Below, one piece after another: positions 36,502 to 44,590 of a DNA stretch of 64,000 nucleotides. Where the stretch lies: assembly GCF_016756535.1 (NCBI RefSeq), contig NZ_AP023247.1, forward strand, positions 5,456,501 to 5,520,500, written 5' to 3'. The notes under the pieces are model-generated. The model did not search any database. It was given only the letters and a program-made list of their open reading frames with translations, and had not been told where the DNA came from. The position numbers and the translations under genes were made by a program. Each line of letters opens with the position of its first letter. The stretch's first letter is position 1. This DNA is from Mesorhizobium sp. 131-2-1. Lineage in GTDB: Bacteria > Pseudomonadota > Alphaproteobacteria > Rhizobiales > Rhizobiaceae.

Positions 36502-37419
36502 TCACCCCGGCATGACGCCCCGCGCGCGCTTGCGCTCGGCCGCCGCCAGGAGGTCGACGAAGGCGCGCACCTTGGCCGGCCGGAAGCGCGCCGGCGGAAA
36601 GACGGCATGGATGCCGCCGGTGGGCAAACTCCAGTCGGCGAACATGTGCACAAGGTGCCCCTTGGCGATCTCGTCGGCGACGCTGTAATCCGGAAAGATG
36701 CCGAGCCCGATGCCGGCATGCACGCAGGCATGGACAGCGGGGCTCTTGTCGCAGCTGACGACCGGGTTGAGCTCGGCCAGCACTGTTTCGCCGTCTTTCG
36801 AGAACAGCCATTGGCCGACGCCGCGCAGCTGGACATTGCCGACCCAGGGCAGCGACCTTGACTGGCTGGGGCCCACATCCGGCGGCAGCCTGGCCGCGAG
36901 TTCCGGGCTCGCGACGACAAGCTGCCGGAAGGTTCCGAGGCGCCGCGCCTGATTGCTGGAATCGGCCAGCCACCCGGCGCGGATGCCGAGATCGATCTGT
37001 TCGTCGACAAGGTTGCTGACCGCATCGTCGAAGATCGTCTCGACCCGCATCTTCGGATATTTCCTCAGATAGGCGGCGATGGTCGGCGCCACGACCTTCT
37101 CGCCATAGTCGAGCGGCGCCGTCAGCCTCAGCATGCCGGTCGGCTTGTCGGCGCTGCGCGCGATATCGCCATAGGCGGCTTCCGCCTCGCGCAGGATGAT
37201 GGCGGCGCGGTCGTAGAACAGCCGGCCCTCCTCCGTCGGCGTGACGCGCCGAGTCGTGCGCCGCAGCAGCGTCGCGCCGAGTTCCTGCTCGAGCCTGCCG
37301 ACCTGGTGGCTGACCACCGCCTTGGCGACATCGAGTCGGTCGGCGGCAGCGGTGAACGATCCCGTCTCGACAATTGTGGTGAAATAGACGAGCCGGTTGA
37401 GGTTCAGAAGTTCGGCCAT
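36502..37419 (-). CDS. LysR-family transcriptional regulator
   Basis: A 305-residue LTTR. N-terminal winged helix-turn-helix (LVYFTTIVETGSFTAAADRL, AVVSHQVGRLEQEL as recognition helix) and a C-terminal LysR substrate domain. ATG 37419 (MAELLNLNRL) matches the family N-terminus; the frame upstream is not used. It is of the CrgA/DsdC-like group with the TGMLRLTAPLDYG start of the effector domain. It faces the DsbA-like gene across a 110-bp gap with a perfect LTTR-type palindrome. Confidence 0.88.
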   Translation of the reverse strand: MAELLNLNRLVYFTTIVETGSFTAAADRLDVAKAVVSHQVGRLEQELGATLLRRTTRRVTPTEEGRLFYDRAAIILREAEAAYGDIARSADKPTGMLRLTAPLDYGEKVVAPTIAAYLRKYPKMRVETIFDDAVSNLVDEQIDLGIRAGWLADSSNQARRLGTFRQLVVASPELAARLPPDVGPSQSRSLPWVGNVQLRGVGQWLFSKDGETVLAELNPVVSCDKSPAVHACVHAGIGLGIFPDYSVADEIAKGHLVHMFADWSLPTGGIHAVFPPARFRPAKVRAFVDLLAAAERKRARGVMPG

Positions 37420-37430
37420 GGACGAACCAT

Positions 37431-37449
37431 TGTCTGATTTGATCAGACA
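37431..37449. promoter_or_regulatory. LysR-type operator between the divergent genes
   Basis: Perfect inverted repeat TGTCTGAT-TTG-ATCAGACA, eight-base arms with a three-base spacer, 12 bases before the LysR start. It contains the T-N11-A arrangement of LTTR boxes. It would control both the regulator and the DsbA-like gene. Confidence 0.65.
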
Positions 37450-37529
37450 GTCTGTATGATTGATCGCTATTTTTTGCAAGCAGTCGAGCTGCCATCTAGG
37501 TCCGAGACAGACATCCGGACGAGACGGCC

Positions 37530-38168
37530 ATGAGCAATGCAACGCTGACCTATCTTTTCGACCCGCTCTGCGGCTGGTGCTATGGCGCGACGCCGATGCT
37601 GGACAGGCTGGAGACGAGTGGCGTGGCGCTCGAGCTGCTGCCGACGGGTCTCTTCTCGGGCGCCGGCGCGCGGCCGCTGGATGCGGGCTTTGCCGCCCAT
37701 GCCTGGGCGAACGACCAGCGCATCGAGCGGCTGAGCGGGCAGCGCTTCAGCCAGGCCTATCTCGACAATGTGCTGAACGTTCGCGGTACCTTGCTCGATT
37801 CCGGCCCTGCCACGCTCGGCATCGTCGCGGCCCGCCTCGATGACCCGCGCCTGCGCCTTGCGGCGCTGAAGGCGATCCAAGAGGCCCGCTATGTCGGCGG
37901 CCGCGACATCGTCACGGTGGACGGCGTCGCCGCTGTCCTGACGGACGCCGGCATGGCCGACGCGGCCGGGATGCTGCAGGCGCCGACGCCGGAGTTGCTG
38001 GCGGCGCATCGCGAGCTGGTCGGCAAGGGCCGCGCGCTGTTCCAGCGCCTTGGCGCCAATGGCGTTCCCGCGCTCGCCGTGATCCGCAACGAGGCGCCGC
38101 GCCTCATCGGCGCCAACGCGCTGTTCGGCAGCTACGACAATCTCGTCGCCCATATCCAGGCGGCTTGA
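37530..38168 (+). CDS. DsbA-family (thioredoxin-fold) protein
   Basis: A 212-residue DsbA-fold protein with the redox motif C14-G-W-C17 (FDPLCGWCYG) close to the N-terminus and a helical insertion in the middle. No signal peptide, so it is cytosolic, like FrnE/2-hydroxychromene isomerase relatives. The NGVPALAVI stretch holds the conserved cis-Pro. Target of the divergent LysR regulator, followed 41 bases later by an NAD(P)-binding protein, which suggests a small redox-stress unit. Confidence 0.82.
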   Translation: MSNATLTYLFDPLCGWCYGATPMLDRLETSGVALELLPTGLFSGAGARPLDAGFAAHAWANDQRIERLSGQRFSQAYLDNVLNVRGTLLDSGPATLGIVAARLDDPRLRLAALKAIQEARYVGGRDIVTVDGVAAVLTDAGMADAAGMLQAPTPELLAAHRELVGKGRALFQRLGANGVPALAVIRNEAPRLIGANALFGSYDNLVAHIQAA

Positions 38169-38209
38169 CCCAGCCCACCAGCCCCTCCCCCAAGCAGAAA
38201 GGAAATGCC

Positions 38210-38818
38210 ATGAAGATCGCCCTTATCGGCGCGTCCGGCCAGGCCGGCTCGCGCATCCTGAAAGAACTTTCCGACCGTGGCCACACCATCACGGCAATCG
38301 CCCGCAACCCGGACAAGATCGCCAAGCTTCCGGGCGTCACTGCCAAAAAGGGCGACGTCTTCGACGAGGAGGGCCTCGCCGCATTGATCAAGGGGCATGA
38401 CGCCGTCGTCAGCGCGGTGCATTTCACCGCCAGCGATCCCGACACGCTGATTGCCGCCGTGCGCGCCTCCGGCGTCAAGCGCTACCTGGTCGTCGGCGGC
38501 GCCGGCAGCCTAGAGGTCGCGCCCGGCAAGCGCCTGGTCGATACGCCGGAATTCCCGGCCATATACAAGGCCGAGGCGCAGAAGGGCGGCGACTTCCTCG
38601 ACACGCTGCGCACGGTCGGCGACCTCGACTGGACCTTCCTGTCGCCCTCGGCGCTGTTCACCGCCGGCGAGCGTACCGGCACGTTCCGCCTCGGCAAGGA
38701 TACGCTGCTTGCCTCCGACAAGGGCAGCAGCATCTCATTCGAGGACTACGCCATCGTCATGACCGACGAGATCGAGACGCCCAGGCACATCCGGCAGCGC
38801 TTCACGGTCGGCTACTGA
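38210..38818 (+). CDS. NAD(P)H-binding NmrA-like/atypical SDR protein
   Basis: A 202-residue single-domain Rossmann protein: IALIGASGQAGSRILKEL at the N-terminus is the atypical-SDR dinucleotide motif, with ITAIARNPDKIA following. There is no YxxxK active site, so it resembles NmrA/YwnB-type quinone reductases or redox sensors. ATG 38210 has AAGGAA six bases upstream. Probably cotranscribed with the DsbA-like gene and regulated by LysR. Confidence 0.83.
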   Translation: MKIALIGASGQAGSRILKELSDRGHTITAIARNPDKIAKLPGVTAKKGDVFDEEGLAALIKGHDAVVSAVHFTASDPDTLIAAVRASGVKRYLVVGGAGSLEVAPGKRLVDTPEFPAIYKAEAQKGGDFLDTLRTVGDLDWTFLSPSALFTAGERTGTFRLGKDTLLASDKGSSISFEDYAIVMTDEIETPRHIRQRFTVGY

Positions 38819-38823
38819 TCGCG

Positions 38824-38880
38824 GGCTGGAGCTTCGCGTCCAGCCTGTGGGCGCCGTCACGACAGCTTGGCGGCGCCCAC
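38824..38880 (+). terminator. Two adjacent hairpins after the NmrA-like gene
   Basis: GGCTGGA with TCCAGCC (38824-38845) is followed by a perfect 10-bp stem GTGGGCGCCG with CGGCGCCCAC (38847-38880). No T-run follows. They most likely end the LysR-controlled transcript and insulate the next gene. Confidence 0.55.
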
Positions 38881-38937
38881 CGATCCTTCCCTGGCCGTGG
38901 TGCCGGCACAGCGCTTCGCGTGCTCCTGGGATTGCGG

Positions 38938-38986
38938 ATATAGCCGAGACTATATTAGAGGTTTCTTGACAATAAGCTTAACCTCT
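38938..38986 (+). promoter_or_regulatory. Inverted repeats and promoter-like sequence upstream of the LuxR-type regulator
   Basis: ATATAG-N6-CTATAT (38938-38955) and AGAGGTT-N16-AACCTCT (38957-38986) are two perfect inverted repeats in an AT-rich stretch. A TTGACA hexamer (38966-38971) lies inside the second one, as expected of a -35 box occluded by a regulator. The matching -10 is poor, so promoter assignment is tentative. Confidence 0.45.
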
Positions 38987-39047
38987 GGTTTCATTCTTTT
39001 CAGGGATTTAGGCAAAGTTCGTTGCGTTTTTTACGGACGGTGTTCGC

Positions 39048-39686
39048 ATGTCGACGTTGGTTGTCGCGGACCCGCGGGGGGTGTATCTCGCAGGTCTGGA
39101 GTGGGTGTTGCGGAAGGCCGGTCACGAAGTTGTCGCCGAGTGCCACCGCGCTGTTGACGTTCTCCCGCATGTGGAACGCCATCGACCTGATATTGCCATC
39201 ATCGGCCTGGATTTAGCGGACCCCCAGACGGCCGGTCTTTCCTCCCGACTAAGAGCCAGCCACGGCGCCCTCGGCATTATCTTCATCCTGCAGCCAAACA
39301 CCGGTCTCGGCGTCAAGGAGATCCAGGCGCTCGACGTTGACGGGCTGGTGCTTGACGGCATCAGCAACCGCTTTCTCGTCGAATGCGTGAGCGCAGTGGC
39401 GAGCGGCAAGAAATGGATCGACAACAAGATCGTCCAGCAGTTGCTGATGCCGAGGCCGCAATCCCAGCCTACGTCCAGGCTCACGGGGCGCGAGAGCGAA
39501 ATCGCCGATCTCGTCTCGCGCGGCTTGCGCAACAAGACCATCGCCCAGCGGCTGCACGTGTCCGAAGGCACGGTGAAGATGCACCTTCACCATGTCTACA
39601 CCAAGCTCAACCTCGTCAGCCGGTCGGAACTGGCCTGGGCGGCGCATGGCAAGGACACCGCCCATCCGGGGTCAGACCTGATCTGA
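39048..39686 (+). CDS. LuxR/NarL-type response regulator with a degenerate receiver domain
   Basis: A 212-residue protein. The N-terminal half has a receiver fold: Asp8 of the acidic pocket (VVADPRG) and the phosphoacceptor position Asp55 (IIGLDLADP) are present, but the conserved Lys near the end is lost (DGLVLDGISN). The C-terminal GerE domain (LTGRESEIADLVSRG, KTIAQRLHVSEGTVKMHLHHV) binds DNA. No sensor kinase is adjacent, so it is an orphan regulator. It lies just before the type I secretion genes and is the best candidate to bind the palindromes at 39793 and 42286. Confidence 0.82.
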   Translation: MSTLVVADPRGVYLAGLEWVLRKAGHEVVAECHRAVDVLPHVERHRPDIAIIGLDLADPQTAGLSSRLRASHGALGIIFILQPNTGLGVKEIQALDVDGLVLDGISNRFLVECVSAVASGKKWIDNKIVQQLLMPRPQSQPTSRLTGRESEIADLVSRGLRNKTIAQRLHVSEGTVKMHLHHVYTKLNLVSRSELAWAAHGKDTAHPGSDLI

Positions 39687-40096
39687 TCGGCCGGCGTTGG
39701 ACCTGATCCCGGCAGCGGTTTCGGTGCTGCGAACAGCCACCGTTTTCTGATTGCCAACCAGCAGGCGCAGGGCCTGCGGCAGCCCCAACTTATCGAAGGA
39801 TATATATCGTTCGATAGCACGGGCATTCACCGAAAAACTATCCAAGCGCGAATGGACGCGCCCTCTGCATCGGCCGGACAATGAGTCCGAGGGCCGCATT
39901 TCAAATCGACCCTCAGCAGCTAGGGTTTGTTAGCATTTCAGGTCATGGCGGACGGGCAATCGTAGTTTTCTACGCTTCCGGAACTTGCGTACGTGAAGGC
40001 GTGCTCTGTTCAGTTCTCGAAATCCACCATTTTTCGGCGCCCTGACCTAATTCCAACTGACCCTGGAACAGCTCAATCACAATTGGGAGGCAGATT
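39687..40096 (+). other. Long non-coding leader of the secreted-protein gene
   Basis: A 410-base gap with no supportable gene and lower GC than its surroundings. It holds the repeat element at 39793-39903 and, close to the next start, a GGGAGG ribosome site (about 40084-40089). Confidence 0.6.
39793..39903 (+). repeat. Promoter-associated repeat, copy 1 (upstream of the secreted protein)
   Basis: Begins with a 22-bp near-palindrome (39793-39814): arms TCGAA and TTCGA flank a GATATATATC core with one mismatched pair. About 35 bases on comes GAATGGACGCGCCCTCT (39850-39866), then GGCCGCATTTCA (39892-39903). The same three blocks, in the same order and nearly the same spacing, recur at 42286-42400 upstream of the ABC exporter. 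Likely regulator site plus promoter. Confidence 0.75.
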
Positions 40097-42187
40097 ATGG
40101 CTACTATTAACGACACAAATCTCGTTCTCGACGAGCAGATCGGCGTACAGACCGTCACCGATGATAATGATGTCCTCCTCGACCAGACGCTGAGCGACGC
40201 GCTCACCGCTCTCGGCGTGGCTGGAATCGGTCCGACCGACCCCACGACAGGCTTCCCGCAGGCGGCCGTCAACACCGCCCTCCTTGACACAACCGGAGCG
40301 ACCGATCTGGCGCTGTCGATCCCCGCTGACGGCACGACGAGCGGCCTCTTTACCGTCGACGGTGTGGAAATCTTCCTCTACAACGAAAGCGGCATCATTT
40401 ATGGGCGCGAGGCCGACGGGAATGGTGACGCTGATCCCGCGGGCGCTTTGGCGTTCGCGGTTGCGCTTGACTTGAGTGGCGGCGTGTCGTCAGCGCAGGT
40501 TTACCTCATTCAATACGAACCGCTGCATCACAACGATCCTTTAGCCGTTGACGACGACGACATCCTGTCGTTTGCCGACGGCAAGATCACACTGGATGTA
40601 TCGACCACCGAAATCGTAACGACGTTTCAGACACTCGACTTCGCGTCGATCCCGTCAGGTAGCCCGCAGGAGACCCTCACGGTTGCGACAAGCGATCCCA
40701 CTGACAATCATAGCGCGAAGTTTGATGGGCTCATCTTCCCGGGGACGGTGGCCGATCCAACGACAGTCCCAACCAACCCCGGAACCAATGATGATCTGAA
40801 CCCCGACGCCATCGGCTTCGGTGTGAAGGGCGGCCAAGCCTCTCAGTTGAATCAAAATGAGGGCTTCTTCGTTCAGGACGCGGCCTGGACCTCCAATGAT
40901 CCGGATCCGGATGCGAACGAGATCGGCGGCATTAGATTCGACCTCCAGGGCGTAGGCGGCGTGAAGAAAGTTAACATTGAGTGGTGGACTGTCGATGATG
41001 GAGCAGTAGTTGACCACGGGACCGACACAGTAAACCTACCAGCTGGCAGCGCCGTCTTTGAGAATTACACAATTGAAACGGCGGATAGCGTCGATCAAAT
41101 CTACGTTCGATTTTTCTACGACACGAAGGCAAGCACCTCCGGCGTGCGTGTTGAGAACCTCGAAGTCGCGTTCCCATCAACGAGCGAGGTGCCAGTCGTC
41201 AAGCACGAGGACCTCGGGACGCACCTCGTGTTCGAGGACGCCGGGCCGACGTTCACCGACATCACTGGTGATGCCACGCCGTTCCAGGTCGGATTGGCCG
41301 CCGGTCAACAGGACACAGGGACGTTCACACTTACTCCCGGAGCCGACGGCTCACACGTCACCATCACCGACTGGACCGATCTCGGTGGCACTGCCATCAC
41401 GGAGACCCTCACCAACGACGGAACCACGCTGACGTACCACGACGTGGCCACCGATACGGACCTCTACCAACTGAACGTGACGGACTCGGGGTACACCTTC
41501 GACGTGCTCTTCACCCCCCAGGGTGAGCAGTCCGACCTCAACTTCAATGCGGTCAAGTCGGGCGGTCCCCAGGAGACCTTGACGGTACCCACGGTGGACA
41601 ACACCGGCAGCATCGTCTTTGACGGTCTGATCTTCAACGCTCACCCCGCAGCGGACGCGACCGAGGCAGTCTTTGCGCCGTTCAACACTGCTCCACTGGG
41701 AGGCCCGACTGTAGCGGCTGACGACCTTAACCCTGATGCAGTTGGATTCGGGGTGAAAGGCGGTCAGGCTTCGCAGATCAATAACAACGAGGGCTTCACC
41801 TTCCATACTGCGGACGGTTCTGATGTCAACAATCTAACCTTTGCGGTCGCAGGAATTGGAAACATCAACGCCATCACAGTAGAATCGTGGCTTTACGACG
41901 ATAACGGTGTTTTGATCGATCACAATGTCGACAACGTTACTGGCTTGCGCTCGGGTAATCAGACCGTGACCATCAACGACGATGGTGGTCAAGCTTTCGA
42001 CACGGCCTACGTTCAGTTCACGGTTCCCGGTGCCAACTCGGGTGTTCGCATCCTCGACTTCTCGACGAGCATCGAGGCTCCGGTTCCCGATCAGCCGTTC
42101 GCCTTCGAGCTGACAAACACCGACCTCGACGGGGATGCTGCTACGCAAACACTGAACATCGCCGCAAGCCAGGACTACATCGTTTAA
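40097..42187 (+). CDS. Type I secreted (T1SS-143/DUF5801-like) protein with a duplicated domain, no RTX repeats
   Basis: A 696-residue acidic protein rich in Asp, Thr, Gly and Val, without a Sec signal. About residues 1-185 look like an N-terminal T1SS-type domain (TINDTNLVLDEQIGVQT, AVDDDDILSFADGK). A roughly 150-residue unit occurs twice, at about 188-360 and 488-665; each has PQETLTV, FDGLIF, DDLNPDA(I/V)GFGVKGGQAS and NNNEGF-type blocks. Between them lies a T1SS-143-like segment (FEDAGPTFTDITGDA). The C-terminus ends DLDGDAATQTLNIAASQDYIV-like with a hydrophobic tail, as in T1SS cargos. No GGxGxDxxx calcium repeats. The exporter genes follow, so it is almost certainly their cargo. It is probably a surface or adhesive protein. 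Confidence 0.78.
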   Translation: MATINDTNLVLDEQIGVQTVTDDNDVLLDQTLSDALTALGVAGIGPTDPTTGFPQAAVNTALLDTTGATDLALSIPADGTTSGLFTVDGVEIFLYNESGIIYGREADGNGDADPAGALAFAVALDLSGGVSSAQVYLIQYEPLHHNDPLAVDDDDILSFADGKITLDVSTTEIVTTFQTLDFASIPSGSPQETLTVATSDPTDNHSAKFDGLIFPGTVADPTTVPTNPGTNDDLNPDAIGFGVKGGQASQLNQNEGFFVQDAAWTSNDPDPDANEIGGIRFDLQGVGGVKKVNIEWWTVDDGAVVDHGTDTVNLPAGSAVFENYTIETADSVDQIYVRFFYDTKASTSGVRVENLEVAFPSTSEVPVVKHEDLGTHLVFEDAGPTFTDITGDATPFQVGLAAGQQDTGTFTLTPGADGSHVTITDWTDLGGTAITETLTNDGTTLTYHDVATDTDLYQLNVTDSGYTFDVLFTPQGEQSDLNFNAVKSGGPQETLTVPTVDNTGSIVFDGLIFNAHPAADATEAVFAPFNTAPLGGPTVAADDLNPDAVGFGVKGGQASQINNNEGFTFHTADGSDVNNLTFAVAGIGNINAITVESWLYDDNGVLIDHNVDNVTGLRSGNQTVTINDDGGQAFDTAYVQFTVPGANSGVRILDFSTSIEAPVPDQPFAFELTNTDLDGDAATQTLNIAASQDYIV

Positions 42188-42222
42188 TGGCGTCCTCGTA
42201 GCCTTCATCAACGCCTGGCGAT

Positions 42223-42244
42223 CCGGTCCCCCTTGGGGGACCGG
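42223..42244 (+). terminator. Hairpin after the secreted-protein gene
   Basis: Ten-base arms CCGGTCCCCC and GGGGGACCGG with almost no loop (in practice a CCTTGG turn), 36 bases after the stop codon. No T-run, so a partial terminator or 3'-end stabiliser. Confidence 0.55.
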
Positions 42245-42285
42245 TCGTTCAAGACCCCCACCGCAGCGCCTGCGCCGGCCTGATC

Positions 42286-42400
42286 TCGAAAGATATATAT
42301 CGTTCGATCAGGTTCGGACATTGACCTCAATACTATCGAACCGGGAATGGACGCGCCCTCTTCGGCGGCGACACAATCGAGGATCAAAGGCCGCATTTCA
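42286..42400 (+). repeat. Promoter-associated repeat, copy 2 (upstream of the ABC exporter)
   Basis: Same layout as copy 1: near-palindrome with TCGAA/TTCGA arms and GATATATATC core at 42286-42307, GAATGGACGCGCCCTCT at 42345-42361, GGCCGCATTTCA at 42389-42400. The palindrome starts about 350 bases before the exporter ATG, against about 300 for copy 1 and the cargo ATG. Confidence 0.75.
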
Positions 42401-42634
42401 GCGCGCCAGCGGATGCACTCGGGTAGGGCATCCGGCATCTGGGGAGGGGAACCCTTTTCTTGATGCGTTCCAAAAAAGGGGAGAATCTCGACGTACAACT
42501 CCGACCTTACGCTGCAGCGAACTCCGAAATCTTCAGGACGGGTCACGTCCGTCATCTGACACTACCAACGGGGGCAGCCATGGCTGTCCCCACTGCAATC
42601 CCTTGCACGAGATGTCATCCCGCACAGAGAAATA

Positions 42635-44590
42635 ATGATGAAAGCCAACCAACAGCCCCCTGCCCTGCAAGCGGTGATGAAAGAGGCCAGGCGCGCCATC
42701 CGGCCGCTGATCTGGTTCAGCGGCGGCATCAACGTGCTGATGCTGACCGGGGCGCTTTACATGCTTCAAGTCTACCACCGGGTGTTGGCCAGCCACAGCC
42801 TGGAGACGTTGGTGATGCTGTCGCTGATGGCGGCGGGGGCACTCGCGACGATGGCGGGGCTGGAGGTGGTGCGCGGGCGCCTGCTTGCCAAAGTCGGAGC
42901 GTGGATGAACGCGCGGCTGGCACCGGTTCTGCTGACCGCATCGGTGGAATATTCCGCCTCGGCGCCCGGTCAGGCAAATGCCCGTCCGCTGCGCGACCTT
43001 GATCAAATTCGGAATTTCTTCACCAGCCCAAGCATCTTCCCGATCCTTGACGCGCCCTGGGCGCCGCTGTTCTTCGCCGCCATATTCCTCATGCATCCCT
43101 GGCTCGGCTGGTTGGCGCTGGTCGGCGGGATCATGCTGTTTGCGTTGGCCGTGCTCAATGAATACCTCACGCGCAAGCCGCTGACCGAGGCCACAAACGC
43201 GCAGTCGCGGGCATATGTGCAGGCCGAGGCGGCGATCCGCAACGCCGAGGTCGTGCAGGCGATGGGCATGCTGAAGCCCCTGCTGGAAAGCTGGAAGGAA
43301 CAGCAGGACGAGGCGAACAAAGGACAGGTTCTTGCCGCCAACCGCGGCGGCGTCATCTCGGCCATCGCGCGTTGTCACCGGCTTGCCCTGCAAATGGCGA
43401 TACTCGGCCTTGGCGCCTATCTGGTGGTTCGCAACGAGGCCTCGCCCGGCATCATGATCGCCGCCTCGATCCTGATGGGCCGCGCTTTGTCCCCGGTCGA
43501 GCAGGCGATCGGCACATGGAAGGCCACAGTCGGAGCGCGTGCCGCCTACCGGCGCCTCACCGCGGTCGCCGGACAGCATCCGGAGGCCACGCCGGCCCTG
43601 CCGCTGCCGCGGCCGAAAGGCAGGTTCGAGGCCGACAATCTCGTGCTTACCCGCCAGGGTGGCGAGCCCATCCTGAAAGGCATCAGCTTCCGGCTGAATG
43701 CGGGAGAGACCATGGCGCTGATCGGCCCGAGCGCGGCCGGCAAGACCAGCCTGGCGCGAATCCTGGGCGGGGCCTGGCGTCCGTCCGGAGGGCGTGCGCT
43801 GCTCGACGGCATGGACGTTGCCCAATGGGCTGCGGAAGACCGCGGCCATTATGTCGGTTACCTGCCGCAGGACATCGAGCTCTTCGCCGGCACCATCTCC
43901 GAAAACATCTGCCGCTTCGCCACCCTCAACCCGGCTGTCTTCAACAACGTGGTCAAGGCCGCGCAGCTGGCGGGCGTCCACGAACTGATCAAAGGGCTGC
44001 CGAAGGGCTACGCCACCGAGATCGGCGAGTCCGGCGCGGTGCTGTCGGGCGGGCAGCGCCAACGCATCGGGCTGGCGCGGGCACTCTACGGCGACCCGGC
44101 ACTGCTGATCCTGGACGAGCCCAATTCCAATCTCGACCGCGAGGGTGAGGATGCGCTGATCGCCGCCCTCGGCGCGGTCAAGGCGGCGGGCACGACCGTT
44201 ATCGTGATCGCGCACCGGTCGAACATCATTGAGAAGGTTGACAAGATATTGGTCCTCAACCGGGGCCAGCAGGACCTCTACGGTCCACGCGACTATGTCT
44301 TCGGCGAACTCGCCGCGCGCGTTCGCCAGGTGAGTCAGTTGCCAGCCATTGCGGCGAACCAACCTATAGCCGCCAACCAAACCATAACCGCGAACCAAGC
44401 CACAGCGGCGAACCAAACCGTAGCGGCGAACCAGGACAGCGCCCCTGCGCGGGCACGCCGGTACGCAGAACGAAAATTGCGGCCGAGCCTCAACCTTGTT
44501 CCGGCCCGACCGGATCCACCGCCAAAGCAAGGAAGTGGTCGAGGCGGTGAGGCAGGCGCGGCGCAACCCAGAATTAGAGAACAGATATGA
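42635..44590 (+). CDS. Type I secretion ABC exporter (PrtD/HasD-like, membrane-fused ATPase)
   Basis: A 651-residue exporter. Residues about 20-300 form the six-helix membrane domain, without an N-terminal C39 peptidase-like domain. The ATPase domain starts near 330: Walker A GPSAAGKTS, signature LSGGQRQRIGLARAL, Walker B ALLILDEPNSNLD. After about residue 565 comes a non-family tail with five hexapeptides of the form x-A-A-N-Q-x (encoded at 44348-44437) and a basic, Pro-rich end. It exports the upstream 696-residue protein with the HlyD-type adaptor whose ATG overlaps its stop. The outer-membrane TolC partner is not in the window. Confidence 0.88.
   Translation: MMKANQQPPALQAVMKEARRAIRPLIWFSGGINVLMLTGALYMLQVYHRVLASHSLETLVMLSLMAAGALATMAGLEVVRGRLLAKVGAWMNARLAPVLLTASVEYSASAPGQANARPLRDLDQIRNFFTSPSIFPILDAPWAPLFFAAIFLMHPWLGWLALVGGIMLFALAVLNEYLTRKPLTEATNAQSRAYVQAEAAIRNAEVVQAMGMLKPLLESWKEQQDEANKGQVLAANRGGVISAIARCHRLALQMAILGLGAYLVVRNEASPGIMIAASILMGRALSPVEQAIGTWKATVGARAAYRRLTAVAGQHPEATPALPLPRPKGRFEADNLVLTRQGGEPILKGISFRLNAGETMALIGPSAAGKTSLARILGGAWRPSGGRALLDGMDVAQWAAEDRGHYVGYLPQDIELFAGTISENICRFATLNPAVFNNVVKAAQLAGVHELIKGLPKGYATEIGESGAVLSGGQRQRIGLARALYGDPALLILDEPNSNLDREGEDALIAALGAVKAAGTTVIVIAHRSNIIEKVDKILVLNRGQQDLYGPRDYVFGELAARVRQVSQLPAIAANQPIAANQTITANQATAANQTVAANQDSAPARARRYAERKLRPSLNLVPARPDPPPKQGSGRGGEAGAAQPRIREQI
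44348..44437 (+). repeat. Five in-frame 18-bp tandem repeats in the exporter C-terminal tail
   Basis: Units at 44348, 44366, 44384, 44402 and 44420, each encoding a hexapeptide close to IAANQP/T. The AACCA core is constant while third-base positions vary, so the units are old enough to have drifted or are under protein-level selection. The stretch would be a flexible polar linker. Confidence 0.8.

Larger units (their letters stand above)
42188..42634 (+). other. Long non-coding leader of the ABC exporter gene
   Basis: A 447-base gap with no supportable gene: the hairpin at 42223-42244, repeat copy 2 (42286-42400) and about 230 bases of leader. The exporter therefore probably has its own promoter instead of relying only on read-through from the cargo gene. 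Confidence 0.6.

Noticed and set aside
40097..42187. RTX toxin or calcium-dependent adhesin with GGxGxDxxx repeats
   Set aside because: No nonapeptide repeat is present; only type I secretion context and T1SS-143-like segments support secretion.
44348..44437. CRISPR-like array of 18-bp units
   Set aside because: Units are directly adjacent with no spacers, are in frame with the exporter gene and differ mostly at third codon positions.
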